From Aphanomyces cochlioides (lineage: Eukaryota > Oomycota > Saprolegniomycetes > Saprolegniales > Verrucalvaceae), in the NCBI GenBank assembly GCA_019828595.1, contig JAHQRK010000014.1, positions 930,001 to 994,000 of the forward strand: a stretch of DNA of 64,000 nt, in the 5' to 3' direction. The notes below the pieces were generated by a model. The model ran no database searches and was not told the origin of the DNA. It saw only the letters and a program-made list of their open reading frames with translations. Each line of letters starts with the position of its first letter. The stretch's first letter is position 1. Below, piece after piece: positions 53,360 through 63,480 of this stretch. The translations under genes and the position numbers were made by a program.

Positions 53360-56300
53360 TCAAAGCTTGGACAAAGTGGGGAATTGAGTGACTAATTCAG
53401 CGAGGTCCATCGACTTGGGGCCAGCAAGAGGCAATTTCCGGAAGGCTGCAATCTTCGACGCAAGCTCATCCAGAGCTTTCGTCTACAAAACGATGAGCTA
53501 AAGCTTTTAAGGTAATTATATACCGTTCGGTAGGGCTCAGTGAGGTACACCTACAAGAAATGAAATGATGCTAAACAATTTGACAAAATGTGCACCTTTT
53601 GGACTGTGGTCTTCTTCATAGCTTGCTTGTCGTCGACAAGAGTGATAACTCCCCAAGCAGTCAAGATGGTTAACGCATTATTGAGCGTTTCCATCGAGCA
53701 CGACTCGTAATGAGCAATTACGCGGTCGTGGTACATCTAGACAAGTCAGGTTTGGGTTCAGAACTGAAAATGTACCATTTCAGCGAGCCATTGCATACGT
53801 TTAACGAGGTCTTTCAGAGGGACCCCTTCGCCCGACTTAAGAGCAAACAAACTCGTTACAGCGACCCAGTAGCTATCAATGAATGGCCACAGCACAGCGC
53901 ACAACAGGGATAAAGTAGGCTGACTGCCATCCGTCAATACCAAATTTGAGGTGGCACTGTCAATTTGTCAAACGCATGATCACAGCCTTTCCGCCTACCT
54001 GTCTTCAGCGAGGACATTACGTTGCTTCATGAAAGTCAACGACTCTTCCAATTCAGCCAAACTGTTCAGGTATTCCTTGCGCACGAATTCGACGGCAAGC
54101 ATATCGTGAAGGAACAATGACGATTGGATCAGTCGGTCCTTGCTGCATCCAATCGCCTGATTCAAAATTAGTTTGCTGCAATTTCCGAGGGGACCCACCG
54201 TTTGTTCAGATGATTGGTTGGCCAAACAGAGCGCATGATATGTGCAAGCTAGCACTCCTTCCTTGTAGAACCAATGCAATATCTTGTTTCGGTAATGCCC
54301 GAGACCGATCATGTTGGAATATTGATCACGCTATTCACAAAGGTTATACGACCTCACAGATTTGCTCTATGTACATTGGTGATAGCTGGTTCAATCAAAT
54401 TCGAGCGACGCCAAATAATGAAATCGCCCAACAGAGAGAGTGCACTGATGAAATATTGAGAGCTGTTGAGTAAAATATTTTACCGTTCAGTCATGGCTGC
54501 TGGGGTACGGCCTTGTGAACTCAAGACGCGGCCTCCTCGAGCCACAATTTCCGACCGAAGCCATTCAGTTTGAGCAACCAACTGATCCCTGATCAGCAAA
54601 GTCAGCTCATTTACTTCTTTATCGAGGGCTTACTTGGAAATACCATTACGGTACATGAGCAAGATCGTTGCGACCAAGTGGCAAGGTGTACATGTGGCAC
54701 GACGCACCATTGTTTCCGTGATGGTGTATGCAAGGTCAGTCAAAAGAGGCACGGGTTGGTTGGTCTTTGCATCAAGTGGTGGAGACACATTGTGTTGTTG
54801 AATGAATTGCCTTAAGTGGATTGGAGCACCACATCGTACCGAGACAGAACCAAAGTCCTGGCGGAGCACGCGATACGATCGCAGAAGTGCTCCAACAGAC
54901 TATAGAATAATATTTAGACATATTCAATGGTTGGAAAACTCTTACTTCTTTGACTTTGCCTTCTCCCAACAGTTCCTTTTGGTGAACAGACAATTCGACT
55001 GGCTTGTCGTAATCGATTGTGACAGGCACAATGTGAATCTAAAGAGGCATTTGTGATTAGTTTTTTGTGGATAAACTTACATTGTCCACACGACCCGCTT
55101 CAAAGCATTTCACGACGGTTGACAACATGCCAAATTGAGGTGGCAACTGTTTTCCACTGCGACTGCGAGTTCCTTCCAAGAAGAATTCGATCGTATGTCC
55201 CTTGGACAACAAATACTATGGCAGGAAGCCTTTCACTACAGAGATGCAGTGCTATCCTCTACCTGGGTGTATTCAGAGAAGACAGCAGTGTAGAGGGGGT
55301 CATCCTTGAATGAGCGGCGGACAAAGAAAGCTCCACCTTCACGTAAGACTTGAGTCAAACGACTACAGTGAGATGAGTTTACAAATGTTCAAAAATGTTC
55401 ATCGAACCCCATGTTCAGAAAATCTTCCCCAGCAAAAATATGTGGGATGGGAATGTTATATGCAAAGAAGAGGTACGTCATCATCAAAAAGTCAATGTAA
55501 GATCGATGGGTCGGGATCAACACAACTGGACCTTGGCGAGCTTTGACAAGATTTCGAATTTCTTCCAAGCCGGCTTCATCCACGATGATTTTTTCGTACA
55601 TTTGACGCCACACCTAGAAAACAAATTAGTGACAATAACGCTAAATCAGGGTCACTAACCTTCCTCAAGAGCCATCCTGCCATACGAACCGTTTTGTAAT
55701 CAATAGTAGAAGCCATTTTCGTGAAGATTTCGTTCACTTGTTGCTCCAAAGCAGTGCGATCAAGCTTTGTCGCTTTAAGTTGTGCATTGATTGCATCTTG
55801 AACAGCTTTTGATCCAATAACTTGTTCGCGAATGGTCGACAATGAGTCACGAGGAAGGCGTGGCACATACGTAGCCTCGTGATTAACACCTTCTTTCCAA
55901 CCTAAAACGAATTGAATAACTTCAAAGAATTATTCACATACCAGTGGCGCCCATGAATCGACCCCAAATACCAGATTTTGTATATCCTGGCTTGCGACTG
56001 GATGTAAATGCCCACGATAAATCTGGCAAGAGCCCAGGAAACGAAATTGCGTGATGATCTGGGTCCCAAGCCAGCATGCGTTCAGTGTTTAGAGCCATCT
56101 ATGCGTTTCATTTCCGAGACTGTATACTAAGTCATGTTACCTCAGTGTGTTGGACGCCTTCGATATCAACATCAATCACGTCTTCGCTTAAGATCCACTT
56201 CTTCAGGCCAACGCAATAATTCAAAAAGTATCGTTCCCACATGATTTCGTTTGCATCACAGCACCTACACAATCACGTTGCAATTAACAATTTTGCTTTG

Positions 56301-57919
56301 TTCATTTACCAAATAGCCGAGTTGTATTCGGGCATCGAACGCAATCTTTGCAAGCCATCTGCGCTAAATACCCATTGGTTCTCCGTAAAGGGCTTGAACA
56401 ATTCAACAAGCTGACGAGCACGCCAAGTGAGTTTCCACAAACGAGACGCTTGCTTCATGTGGTGTTGATTTCCCGTTGCATTTGCAATTGTAGAATAAGC
56501 TGATGATGGCAAAGTATAGCGCAAAAACCTATCCAAAATACTATAGCAAATTCTGGTATTTTGAAATCGTACCAGTGAATTTGAAACAATTGATGGCTAG
56601 TAAACATCGTGAACGATGGTTTGGAGATGCCTTTCTCTGGCGGATTTTGCTGGAAATACGTGGACACCGTGCCAATCGGTACACGCCAACGAAGTGGATG
56701 CTCTCGTGGATCAGACGTTCCAGAATGCACAATCATCGGTGGAGAGCCCATAGATTCTTGCGCTTTGGCAAAAACACTCAGTAAAATGGTGTTGACACAA
56801 AAATCCACCTACGCAACTGAAAGTTAAGACAAGTACACAAAAGATCAAACACACCGGAACAATATCGGCGACACTGCGTGGGTCTCCAGGAAGGATTGTC
56901 AAAATGCCCATACCACCGGCCATGAAGATGGCACCAGCTGCTGCCAATTGATCAACCCATCCAGGAACAGGTTCTTTCCACGATGCACCAACGATAGTCG
57001 GTCGAAGAAGGACGAGTGGCACATGATCGTGGTATTTCGTAAGCATGTGCTCTGCCATCGATTTGGTCAAAGTGTACGTGTTGGGGTACGTCCCAATGAG
57101 ATTCAAATGCAATTTTTCAATGTCCTCGGTCGAATTTGCCTACAAGACGGTTAGCTCATTTTGAATGCAAAGGTGCCTGTGTGACGGCGTCAATAGCAGC
57201 TTCGACGTCAAAATCTAACGGATAAAGCTATACATAACATTTAAAAATCGTAAAGCTGATTTCAATACCTGTTCGAGCAACGTGCAATTGCGACGGTTGC
57301 TATTGACATAAGCAGTCGAGACATGAACGTAAGCGATAAGCGATTTGATCTGCTTGGCGAAATTGATCATGTACATGGCGCCCAGCGTATTCATCTACAG
57401 ACAGAAGTATGAGCACCAACTTCACTAATCCAAAAGTCGCCATACTTCGACAGCTACATCGAGAGGTTCGTTAAAGCTCACACTTGCTGCAGAGTGGACG
57501 ACGATGTTGACATTGTCAATCAACAATTGTGCGTCCGCGTTGGAAAACCCCAAGCTCGCTGAATTGATGTCCCCGCCGACGGCAACAAGTTTTGATCGGA
57601 TGAACGTCTCGAAGTCGGGTCGTTCGGAACGCAATCGATTGAAAATTGCGCTACAAATGCAATGAATATTCGTTGTATGACGGTGGTCACAAATGCACCT
57701 TGAAATAATGTCTGATTCAAGACGATCGAGAGCCGACCGTCCTTTCTTGGGCCGAACCATCACATAGATCTTGCCAATGTCAGGCGTCGAGCGCAAGAGC
57801 TTTTCAATGAGCGTCTACACAACGATGAGATATCAAGTTTCTTCATTGTGGCGTACCTTTCCTATGAAGCCCGTGCCGCCCGTGACAAAGAGTCCCTTTC
57901 CTGCGTAGAACTGCTCCAT
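53360..57919 (-). CDS. Fatty acyl-CoA reductase / DHAP acyltransferase fusion (FARAT-like)
   Basis: One multi-exon gene appears to encode both first enzymes of ether-lipid synthesis. The N-terminal half is a fatty acyl-CoA reductase: [20 protein letters not shown] (NAD(P)-binding Gly motif), [40 protein letters not shown], then [17 protein letters not shown] with the YxxxK catalytic pair, [20 protein letters not shown], and a FAR_C region ([20 protein letters not shown]). Without a stop or promoter gap it continues into an acyltransferase of the GNPAT/PlsB type: [20 protein letters not shown] with the HX4D motif, [36 protein letters not shown] and [14 protein letters not shown], ending [14 protein letters not shown]. 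Exon 1 is 57857-57919; at least fifteen small exons follow and are not all resolved. Tetrahymena has a characterised enzyme of this build (TtFARAT), usually peroxisomal. Confidence 0.82.
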
Positions 57920-58956
57920 GGTTTCCTTGTCCTCGCCACAGAACTGGTACTTTCCCAGTGGAAGATAAGGTCAGCTTCCAAAGTGAGAAAAAATAAGTAA
58001 TTGCGTATTGTGGATTCGCTAGAAATTTCCGAATTTGGATTCGTTTTTTGTATCAACCTCCAATCGCGCCAATACATTGGATGAATGAAAATTAGAACAG
58101 TACTTTCTCTCATGGGGATAGTACATTCTTTAAAATTTTATTCAGCCAATCACAATCGCCCAAAATATTTATTAGCCAATGGCGTTGATTGGTGAATCGA
58201 TCCACCGGTGTGATTCGATTGAACGGGGTCTGGAAATTCGTATCAAATCAACAATAAATTTTGAATTTTGATTAAATTATCCACGAATTTCCTCCGAAAA
58301 GAAATATATTAATTTTAACAGGCACGCTCAGTCGTCCAAGCCTCGCTTTCTGCCTATCTATTCCTTGAGAGCTCAGATGAAGCTTACAGCCAAAAGGAAT
58401 AGCCCAAACGAGCTCGATCTTTGTGTCGCTCTTGAAAAGATATATACGAAGCGATCGTTCTTAACTTGATTACTACAAGGACAAATGCAAGTCGAAATCC
58501 TCGGATTTGACACTTTTCATTTTGGTAGTAGTCTTCGTGTTGAATGTCCTCATCAGCGATAGATACATGAACGACTATGAGCACTCACTAGTGGAGTCGT
58601 CGAACCATTGTATCGGAGCGTCTAACGCTGGTTTATCTCTTGGCTCGCCCTGCTGCGGATGGTCAGTTTGAAGTTACTCGTATGCATAAAATGAGCTAAC
58701 CTCAAAACAAGTGTAACAGTTGCGTATACATGTACACACTTCGTTTTTGTACAGTAACGTCAATGCCACGGAGTCACCTCGTTGCTCGGACGACTCCACT
58801 CGCATTCCTTACGATTCTAGCAACAACTAGGGTGAAGATTTCAACATGCAACAGCCCAGAAGTGCAAGATCCACGTGCACCTTGAACTCAGGTTTCATGT
58901 AAACATACCGGTAGTCACAGACGGGTATTGGGTTTCATATTAATAAAGTTTTCACA
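57920..58956. other. Intergenic region upstream of the FARAT-like gene
   Basis: About 1 kb. CCAAT-type motifs (TTCAGCCAATCACAATC near 58143, and an inverted GATTGGTGAATC near 58187) lie 220-270 bases upstream of the FARAT-like start and could be promoter elements. No gene was recognised in 58200-58950. Confidence 0.45.
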
Positions 58957-60266
58957 TTAGACTTGGATAATAGCGTCGCGGACAGTTCGTTCGATGGCCC
59001 CCCGCCATGCTTGGACATTGCGCATCCAAAATTCGTAGCGATCAGTATGTTGGAGTTGTTTGAGCTTGAATTCGTCGGTTCCCTCATCGCATTCGACGCC
59101 CATAAGACGAATTTCATCATCAAATGAGATGTTTGTGCCGTCACGAGTAAAGCAATGGGTATTGCGGCGAATGATGCGAAGACTTGTCATTGATTCTCCC
59201 AGGCGATCAAGCACAACCCTAATGAAACCTTGTCAGAGATTCATCCTCGAGGGGGGGGGGGGCTATACCATGCCATGTTTTTGCAGAGGGCCCCCGTCAT
59301 AGTGAAGACTTCATCGAGGGGAATGTTTTGAGCGACCAGGACGACTCGGTTTGGTTCGTGAAACTCTCGGTATAGGTTGGCGCGGTCAGAGACAATATCG
59401 TCGGGGGCATCAGGAGTGTGTACTACACGGCGAATGTATCGCATGTTTCCTTCATCCTTCTCAAGCTAGACAAGCAGAGTGAGACGTGTCTCTGACGGGC
59501 AAGATATACCTCAGGATCCATGTTGTAGATGGACATTTGAGGGGCCTTTTTGTCCAGGATATTGATGCAGTCGTCTCCGACAATCGCTCGGATGATGTGG
59601 TCTCGCATCGGCTGGATCAAACATTCCATCGGCACGGCGACATCGACACGGAAGACACTGGCAAATTTCATGTTGTCGAAGTTGGAAGAATCCACAACAG
59701 TGTCTGACACAACTTCACCGAGCCTTGGGCATGGAGGCAAACCGTAAGCGTTCAGGAACGCATCTGTGTTGTGATATAACGCCTGCGAAAGCCACTTGTA
59801 TCCTTCGCGTCGGCTTTCAAGCTCGACACCGAGGCGAACCGTGTGGATTGGGAAAGTTTGGTCGGGCTAAGCAGTCGAAGTCAATCGTGAGTGACCGAGG
59901 GATAGTAACACTTACACTCTGCAACGGTCTGACCGACGCTGTCATCTTTGACAGACCTAAGACGAGTGCGCGTACGCGGTTATTCATTTGGCGCAATGAT
60001 GCATTCTCTTTGGAAGCATCGTCGACGGCATCAAGCATCGACTGTGCGACTTGATGCCACGGCAACAAGTGCTTGCTCTGTGGTACTTTCGTCAACTGGG
60101 ATAGATGCGCTTCGAGCGAGTGGACTGTGATTTTGAGCGCTTCGACTTCAGCTTTGTGTTGTGCTTTGTACTGGAGTTGCTTCTGAAGATTATACGCGCG
60201 GCGTTTGAGCCTCCTCGCGAGCTGTTTGTCGATGATCGATCTGGTGTCTGCTGCAGTCGTGGCCAT
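58957..60266 (-). CDS. M96-like protein: basic coiled coil plus START-like domain
   Basis: Four exons (59916-60266, 59510-59866, 59269-59465, 58957-59218) with introns of 49, 44 and 50 nt encode about 388 residues. The N-terminus is a basic, bZIP-like helix (RSIIDKQLARRLKRRAYNLQ) running into a coiled coil (VEALKITVHSLEAHLSQL). The rest is a START-like domain of the type common in oomycete genomes: LGVELESRREGYKWLSQALY, KFASVFRVDVAVPMECLIQP, YIRRVVHTPDAPDDIVSDRA, REFHEPNRVVLVAQNIPLDE and CFTRDGTNISFDDEIRLMGV. Such proteins are often labelled M96 mating-specific family, a name from Phytophthora. DNA binding or lipid binding are both possible. The third intron contains a run of G about 12-13 long (59251-59263). 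Confidence 0.78.
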
Positions 60267-61093
60267 TGCTCACTCTTGGAGCTGGTCAAATTGTGGGCCT
60301 GCGACGGCCTTCATTCTTCATGTCACAGAGGACGATAACAATGACCATGTGGCGAGGAGGTTTGCATTGCCAATAAAGAAGGAGGAAGGAATCGCATCCG
60401 ACGGCTCTCTCCATCATGTGCGACACAAAAGTCCATACAAATTTCCGTATAAGTTGTACAGCATCCGGTCGCTTCCGGATAAATTTTGATTAATTGAACG
60501 CGAGAAATCAATGTTTTTCGAGTCCAGTATACAAATTTCAAGTGTCGGGAATACGTGCCCAATCCTTTCCTGTAAAATCGAATCAAGTAATTTTTATATG
60601 AATTAAAGTATAGAACTGATGCAGACGATAGAAAAATTGTGATGGCGATGGACATGTCAACAGAGTGAACTTTAGTATATGAAGTGCCTCCGACCCTCTC
60701 CCGCAATAAAGACGGGCAAGACTAGATGTTGGATCCCACCTTAGAAGTTTCTGGGCGTCAGCGCTGCCGAACTTCTCCCATTGCTTTCGGGATACGTGTG
60801 ACTTTCAAGCTGGGTGGGCAACTGGTTTGAGGCAATTCAAGCGGAGCACATTCTTTGAGACATTAGTGCTTCTCACGGTTCTATCAGCACTGTCAGCTGC
60901 CAATCAGATTACAAGTTGTAACGCTGATGTACTGTCAGCGGAAAAAGCATAACATTTTTGCTTTTCGAAAGCAACGACGCTGAAATGACTTGATTCGTTG
61001 AAATAGAACACACCACGAGATTAGATTGGTTTGCTGAAGTGAACTCTTTCATCGCTGTTAGCGAGTGACGAACCATTCATCCACCTGGACACC
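60267..61093. other. Intergenic region
   Basis: No gene was recognised. TTCCGGATAAA at about 60473-60483 lies about 207 bases upstream of the M96-like start. GTGCTTCTCACGGTTCTATC at about 60868 has weak similarity to GTGCTGTTCTCACGGTTTGC near 63141, beyond the next transposon genes, which could mark element subterminal repeats. Confidence 0.4.
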
Positions 61094-61835
61094 ATGGCGA
61101 AAGAGAAATGGAGCGACGAGGAGACCAGTAGTCTCATTGCATACTGGGAGGATCACTTTGAGGGATATAAACGGTTGAAGACACCCTTCTATGAAGCGGC
61201 AGCTCATACAATTGGAACGAAAAGCGCCAAGTCTGTGAAGAATCGATGTGAACACCTCGAGCGGAAGTATGTTGCCATCAAGGAAAAAAATGAATGCCTC
61301 GGGTTTTGGTGTACGGGACAACGATCCGCCCACGCTCAGAGCGACCATCACGAAGGAGCTGAAGTGGTATTACGAGCTGGATGAAATCCTCGGCTTGTCT
61401 GCTCAAATTCGTACGCAAGCCCTTGTCGACACAACTCGGCCAAGTACTTTCAATGAACAAGAGAATGACGAAGTGGGAGTAGAGAGTATTGCCTCCCCTG
61501 CGGTGACAACTTTGAACAGGCCAGAGCTCAGTGCTACCAATGCAAATAGCTCAGTGGCCGATGGCAAAACTGTCAACAGCAACTCCAACAAACGGAAAGC
61601 AGCCGAGTCCATCACAGAAGTTCTCTTGAGCTTGGGGGAGAGAAACCTTGAGCTTGAGCGTGGGCGACTCGAATTGAAGCAGCGACAATTTGAGTTTGAA
61701 ATTCTCACGCGCCGTGAAGAAATGGAGCAACGCCGACGCGAATTTGAAATGATGCATCAAACGGCGAAAGCGCAGTACGATCTCGACAAGATGACTTTAG
61801 ATGCAAAGATTCGAAAGCTTGGTGGTACAAATTAA
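61094..61835 (+). CDS. Myb/SANT-like protein with a frameshift at an A7 run
   Basis: The first frame (61094-61384) begins MAKEKWSDEETSSLIAYWED, GYKRLKTPFYEAAAHTIGTK and KSVKNRCEHLERKYVAIKEK: a trihelix/Myb-like DNA-binding domain with the spaced Trp pattern. The second frame (61248-61835) continues with FGVRDNDPPTLRATITKELK and WYYELDEILG, then a long Glu/Arg-rich coiled coil (ERNLELERGRLELKQRQFEF, EILTRREEMEQRRREFEMMH). Protein continuity jumps frames at the A7 run near 61286-61292, so a single-base indel (real, programmed or sequencing) separates the two parts. No GT-AG intron fits the join. Confidence 0.65.
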
Positions 61836-61859
61836 GTCCATTTAAACTTCATTACAAGG

Positions 61860-63098
61860 TTATGTGAAGCCAACGTGGCGCAGCACTAAGTGTTTTTGAA
61901 TCTGTAACATAAACTCTGAGGCCGGAGTCCAGATTCCGCCGTCCTCACAATCATCAGCTTCTTCACTATCGTCGTCTTGGTCTTGTCGTGCTTGGATGGT
62001 GTCGTCGTCTGCGTATTCAGCATTTCTCTCATCGTCAGCAGTGATGAAAATGTTATGAATAATCACGCATGCGAAAATCATACGGACCACCGAGTCTTGA
62101 CACTCTTCATCACGCAGGATATTGAAGAATCCATCCCGAAGTCGAGAAAAACGAGCTTTCAACATCCCTATGCAATGCTGAATGGTCATACGCATTGAGG
62201 AAAAGTGGAAGTTGAATCGCTTGTTTTCTCGAATCTTGGCTTTTGGGTTCTTGTAGGGACGCATCAAGTGGCTTTGCAATGCGTAAGCTGAGTCGCCAAG
62301 GAGAAATTCGCCATCGGAAAAGAACTCACTCGGTTGAATGGCTATTCCCATGGACTTATGTTGTCGACTGTAGTGGACGCTGCTGGGAAATCCAATCAAT
62401 GCAACTCGTACTCTTCGTTCATGGTCGCAAACGATTTGTCCACCCAGTGCATATCGCGATTTTCGATTGAAAAACACTTCGTGCTCCTCTTGAGGCTTGT
62501 ATTTCAACTCAAACGCCGTGCCATCTATCATGCCAACTGCCCCCCGTAACCCCGACGTCGATGTGATTGCTGCTGATATCTTTTTTCTCTCGGCAGAGGA
62601 TGGCCATGAGACGTACTCAGCCAGGCAACTGTACAATGCTGTCGTTACGCGGATAGCAAACTTTCTTACTGTACCTTCACCAATTCCAAAGTGTTGTGCA
62701 ATGTTATGGTAAGAGCCACCGACACCACTCGTAGCCATGTAATAAACAAATACTTGGAGCTGTAGTTCGATAGGGGCTTGAGACGGCCCATTTTTGTATT
62801 GGAATAAGTTGGTGCTGCGCAAGATAGCCACGACTTGATGAAAAGTTTCCATGAACATTCGAACATCGCGTGTGGCTCGTACAGTATCCAATGACGATAG
62901 ATGTGCGGCGGTCCATCGACCGATTTTACTCACAGTGGATCTCGCAGCAAGGTATCGACGGCTTTTTATAAGAGAATAGAGATGAGGGAGAAAGCGATAG
63001 ATTCTCCTGAAGACTGGTGAGGAGTGATAGAGGGCCAAGAACGGTTCCAACTCGCGGAGTAAGTCTTCTCTGGTCGTCTCTTCATGCAACCTGAACAA
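61860..63098 (-). CDS. Harbinger-type transposase lacking two catalytic acids
   Basis: The unbroken frame of about 412 codons has the Harbinger (DDE_Tnp_4) layout: an N-terminal domain with SGVGGSYHNIAQHFGIGEGT (HTH-like), the first Asp in GAVGMIDGTAFELKY, LLGDSAYALQSHLMRPYKNP, and TIQHCIGMLKARFSRLRDGF. The usual GSxHDS motif reads FPSSVHYSRQ (Asp to Tyr), and the usual VExxFGxLKxRF motif reads TIQHCIGMLKARF (Glu to Gln). Two of three catalytic residues are therefore missing even though the frame is intact. The frame opens at a TTG (63098), and no ATG lies at the N-terminus, so an upstream exon is probably missed. The C-terminus is very acidic. Confidence 0.75.
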   Translation of the reverse strand: MFRLHEETTREDLLRELEPFLALYHSSPVFRRIYRFLPHLYSLIKSRRYLAARSTVSKIGRWTAAHLSSLDTVRATRDVRMFMETFHQVVAILRSTNLFQYKNGPSQAPIELQLQVFVYYMATSGVGGSYHNIAQHFGIGEGTVRKFAIRVTTALYSCLAEYVSWPSSAERKKISAAITSTSGLRGAVGMIDGTAFELKYKPQEEHEVFFNRKSRYALGGQIVCDHERRVRVALIGFPSSVHYSRQHKSMGIAIQPSEFFSDGEFLLGDSAYALQSHLMRPYKNPKAKIRENKRFNFHFSSMRMTIQHCIGMLKARFSRLRDGFFNILRDEECQDSVVRMIFACVIIHNIFITADDERNAEYADDDTIQARQDQDDDSEEADDCEDGGIWTPASEFMLQIQKHLVLRHVGFT

Positions 63099-63480
63099 GC
63101 GATTGATTCAAAACTGGCTTTTGCTAACAGCCAGATATCAGTGCGTGCTGTTCTCACGGTTTGCTCCACCAGCGCGATTTTGATTGGATGAATTCTGCTT
63201 TCAGCAGCAGCCGCAACAGCAACCGTGAGACCCACTATTGGGTGTCGAAGTCGCCACAACTCCAGTCAACTTCATACTGTCTCCTTAAACAAATACTACT
63301 CCAAATGCACCACGTCGATAGAAGAGCAAGGCCTCGAGGTGCAGCTAGAAGCTTTCAGGTAGAATTTATGTCGATATGTCGTCTGGAAAGGATGAGCAGT
63401 TGGCGTTGTCCGAATGCAGCGGCTGTGTTGAGAATTGTGGACCCTCATGGATCGATTTTCTATCGGCAAGTGGAGAGACT
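63099..63480. other. Flank between transposase and MITE
   Basis: May contain the missing first exon of the Harbinger-like transposase (a minus-strand open frame with HPIKIALVEQTVRTARTDIW lies at about 63110-63210), but no clear splice join was found. Otherwise nothing was recognised. Confidence 0.35.

Larger units (their letters stand above)
61094..63098. mobile_element. Second Harbinger-like two-gene unit
   Basis: A Myb/SANT-like gene (plus) and a Harbinger-type transposase gene (minus) face each other with about 25 bp between their stops, the same arrangement as in the complete Harbinger element at 15.1-17.6 kb. I could not find terminal inverted repeats or a TWA duplication around them, so the limits are those of the genes. 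Either the ends have decayed or the genes are no longer in a mobile element. Confidence 0.6.
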
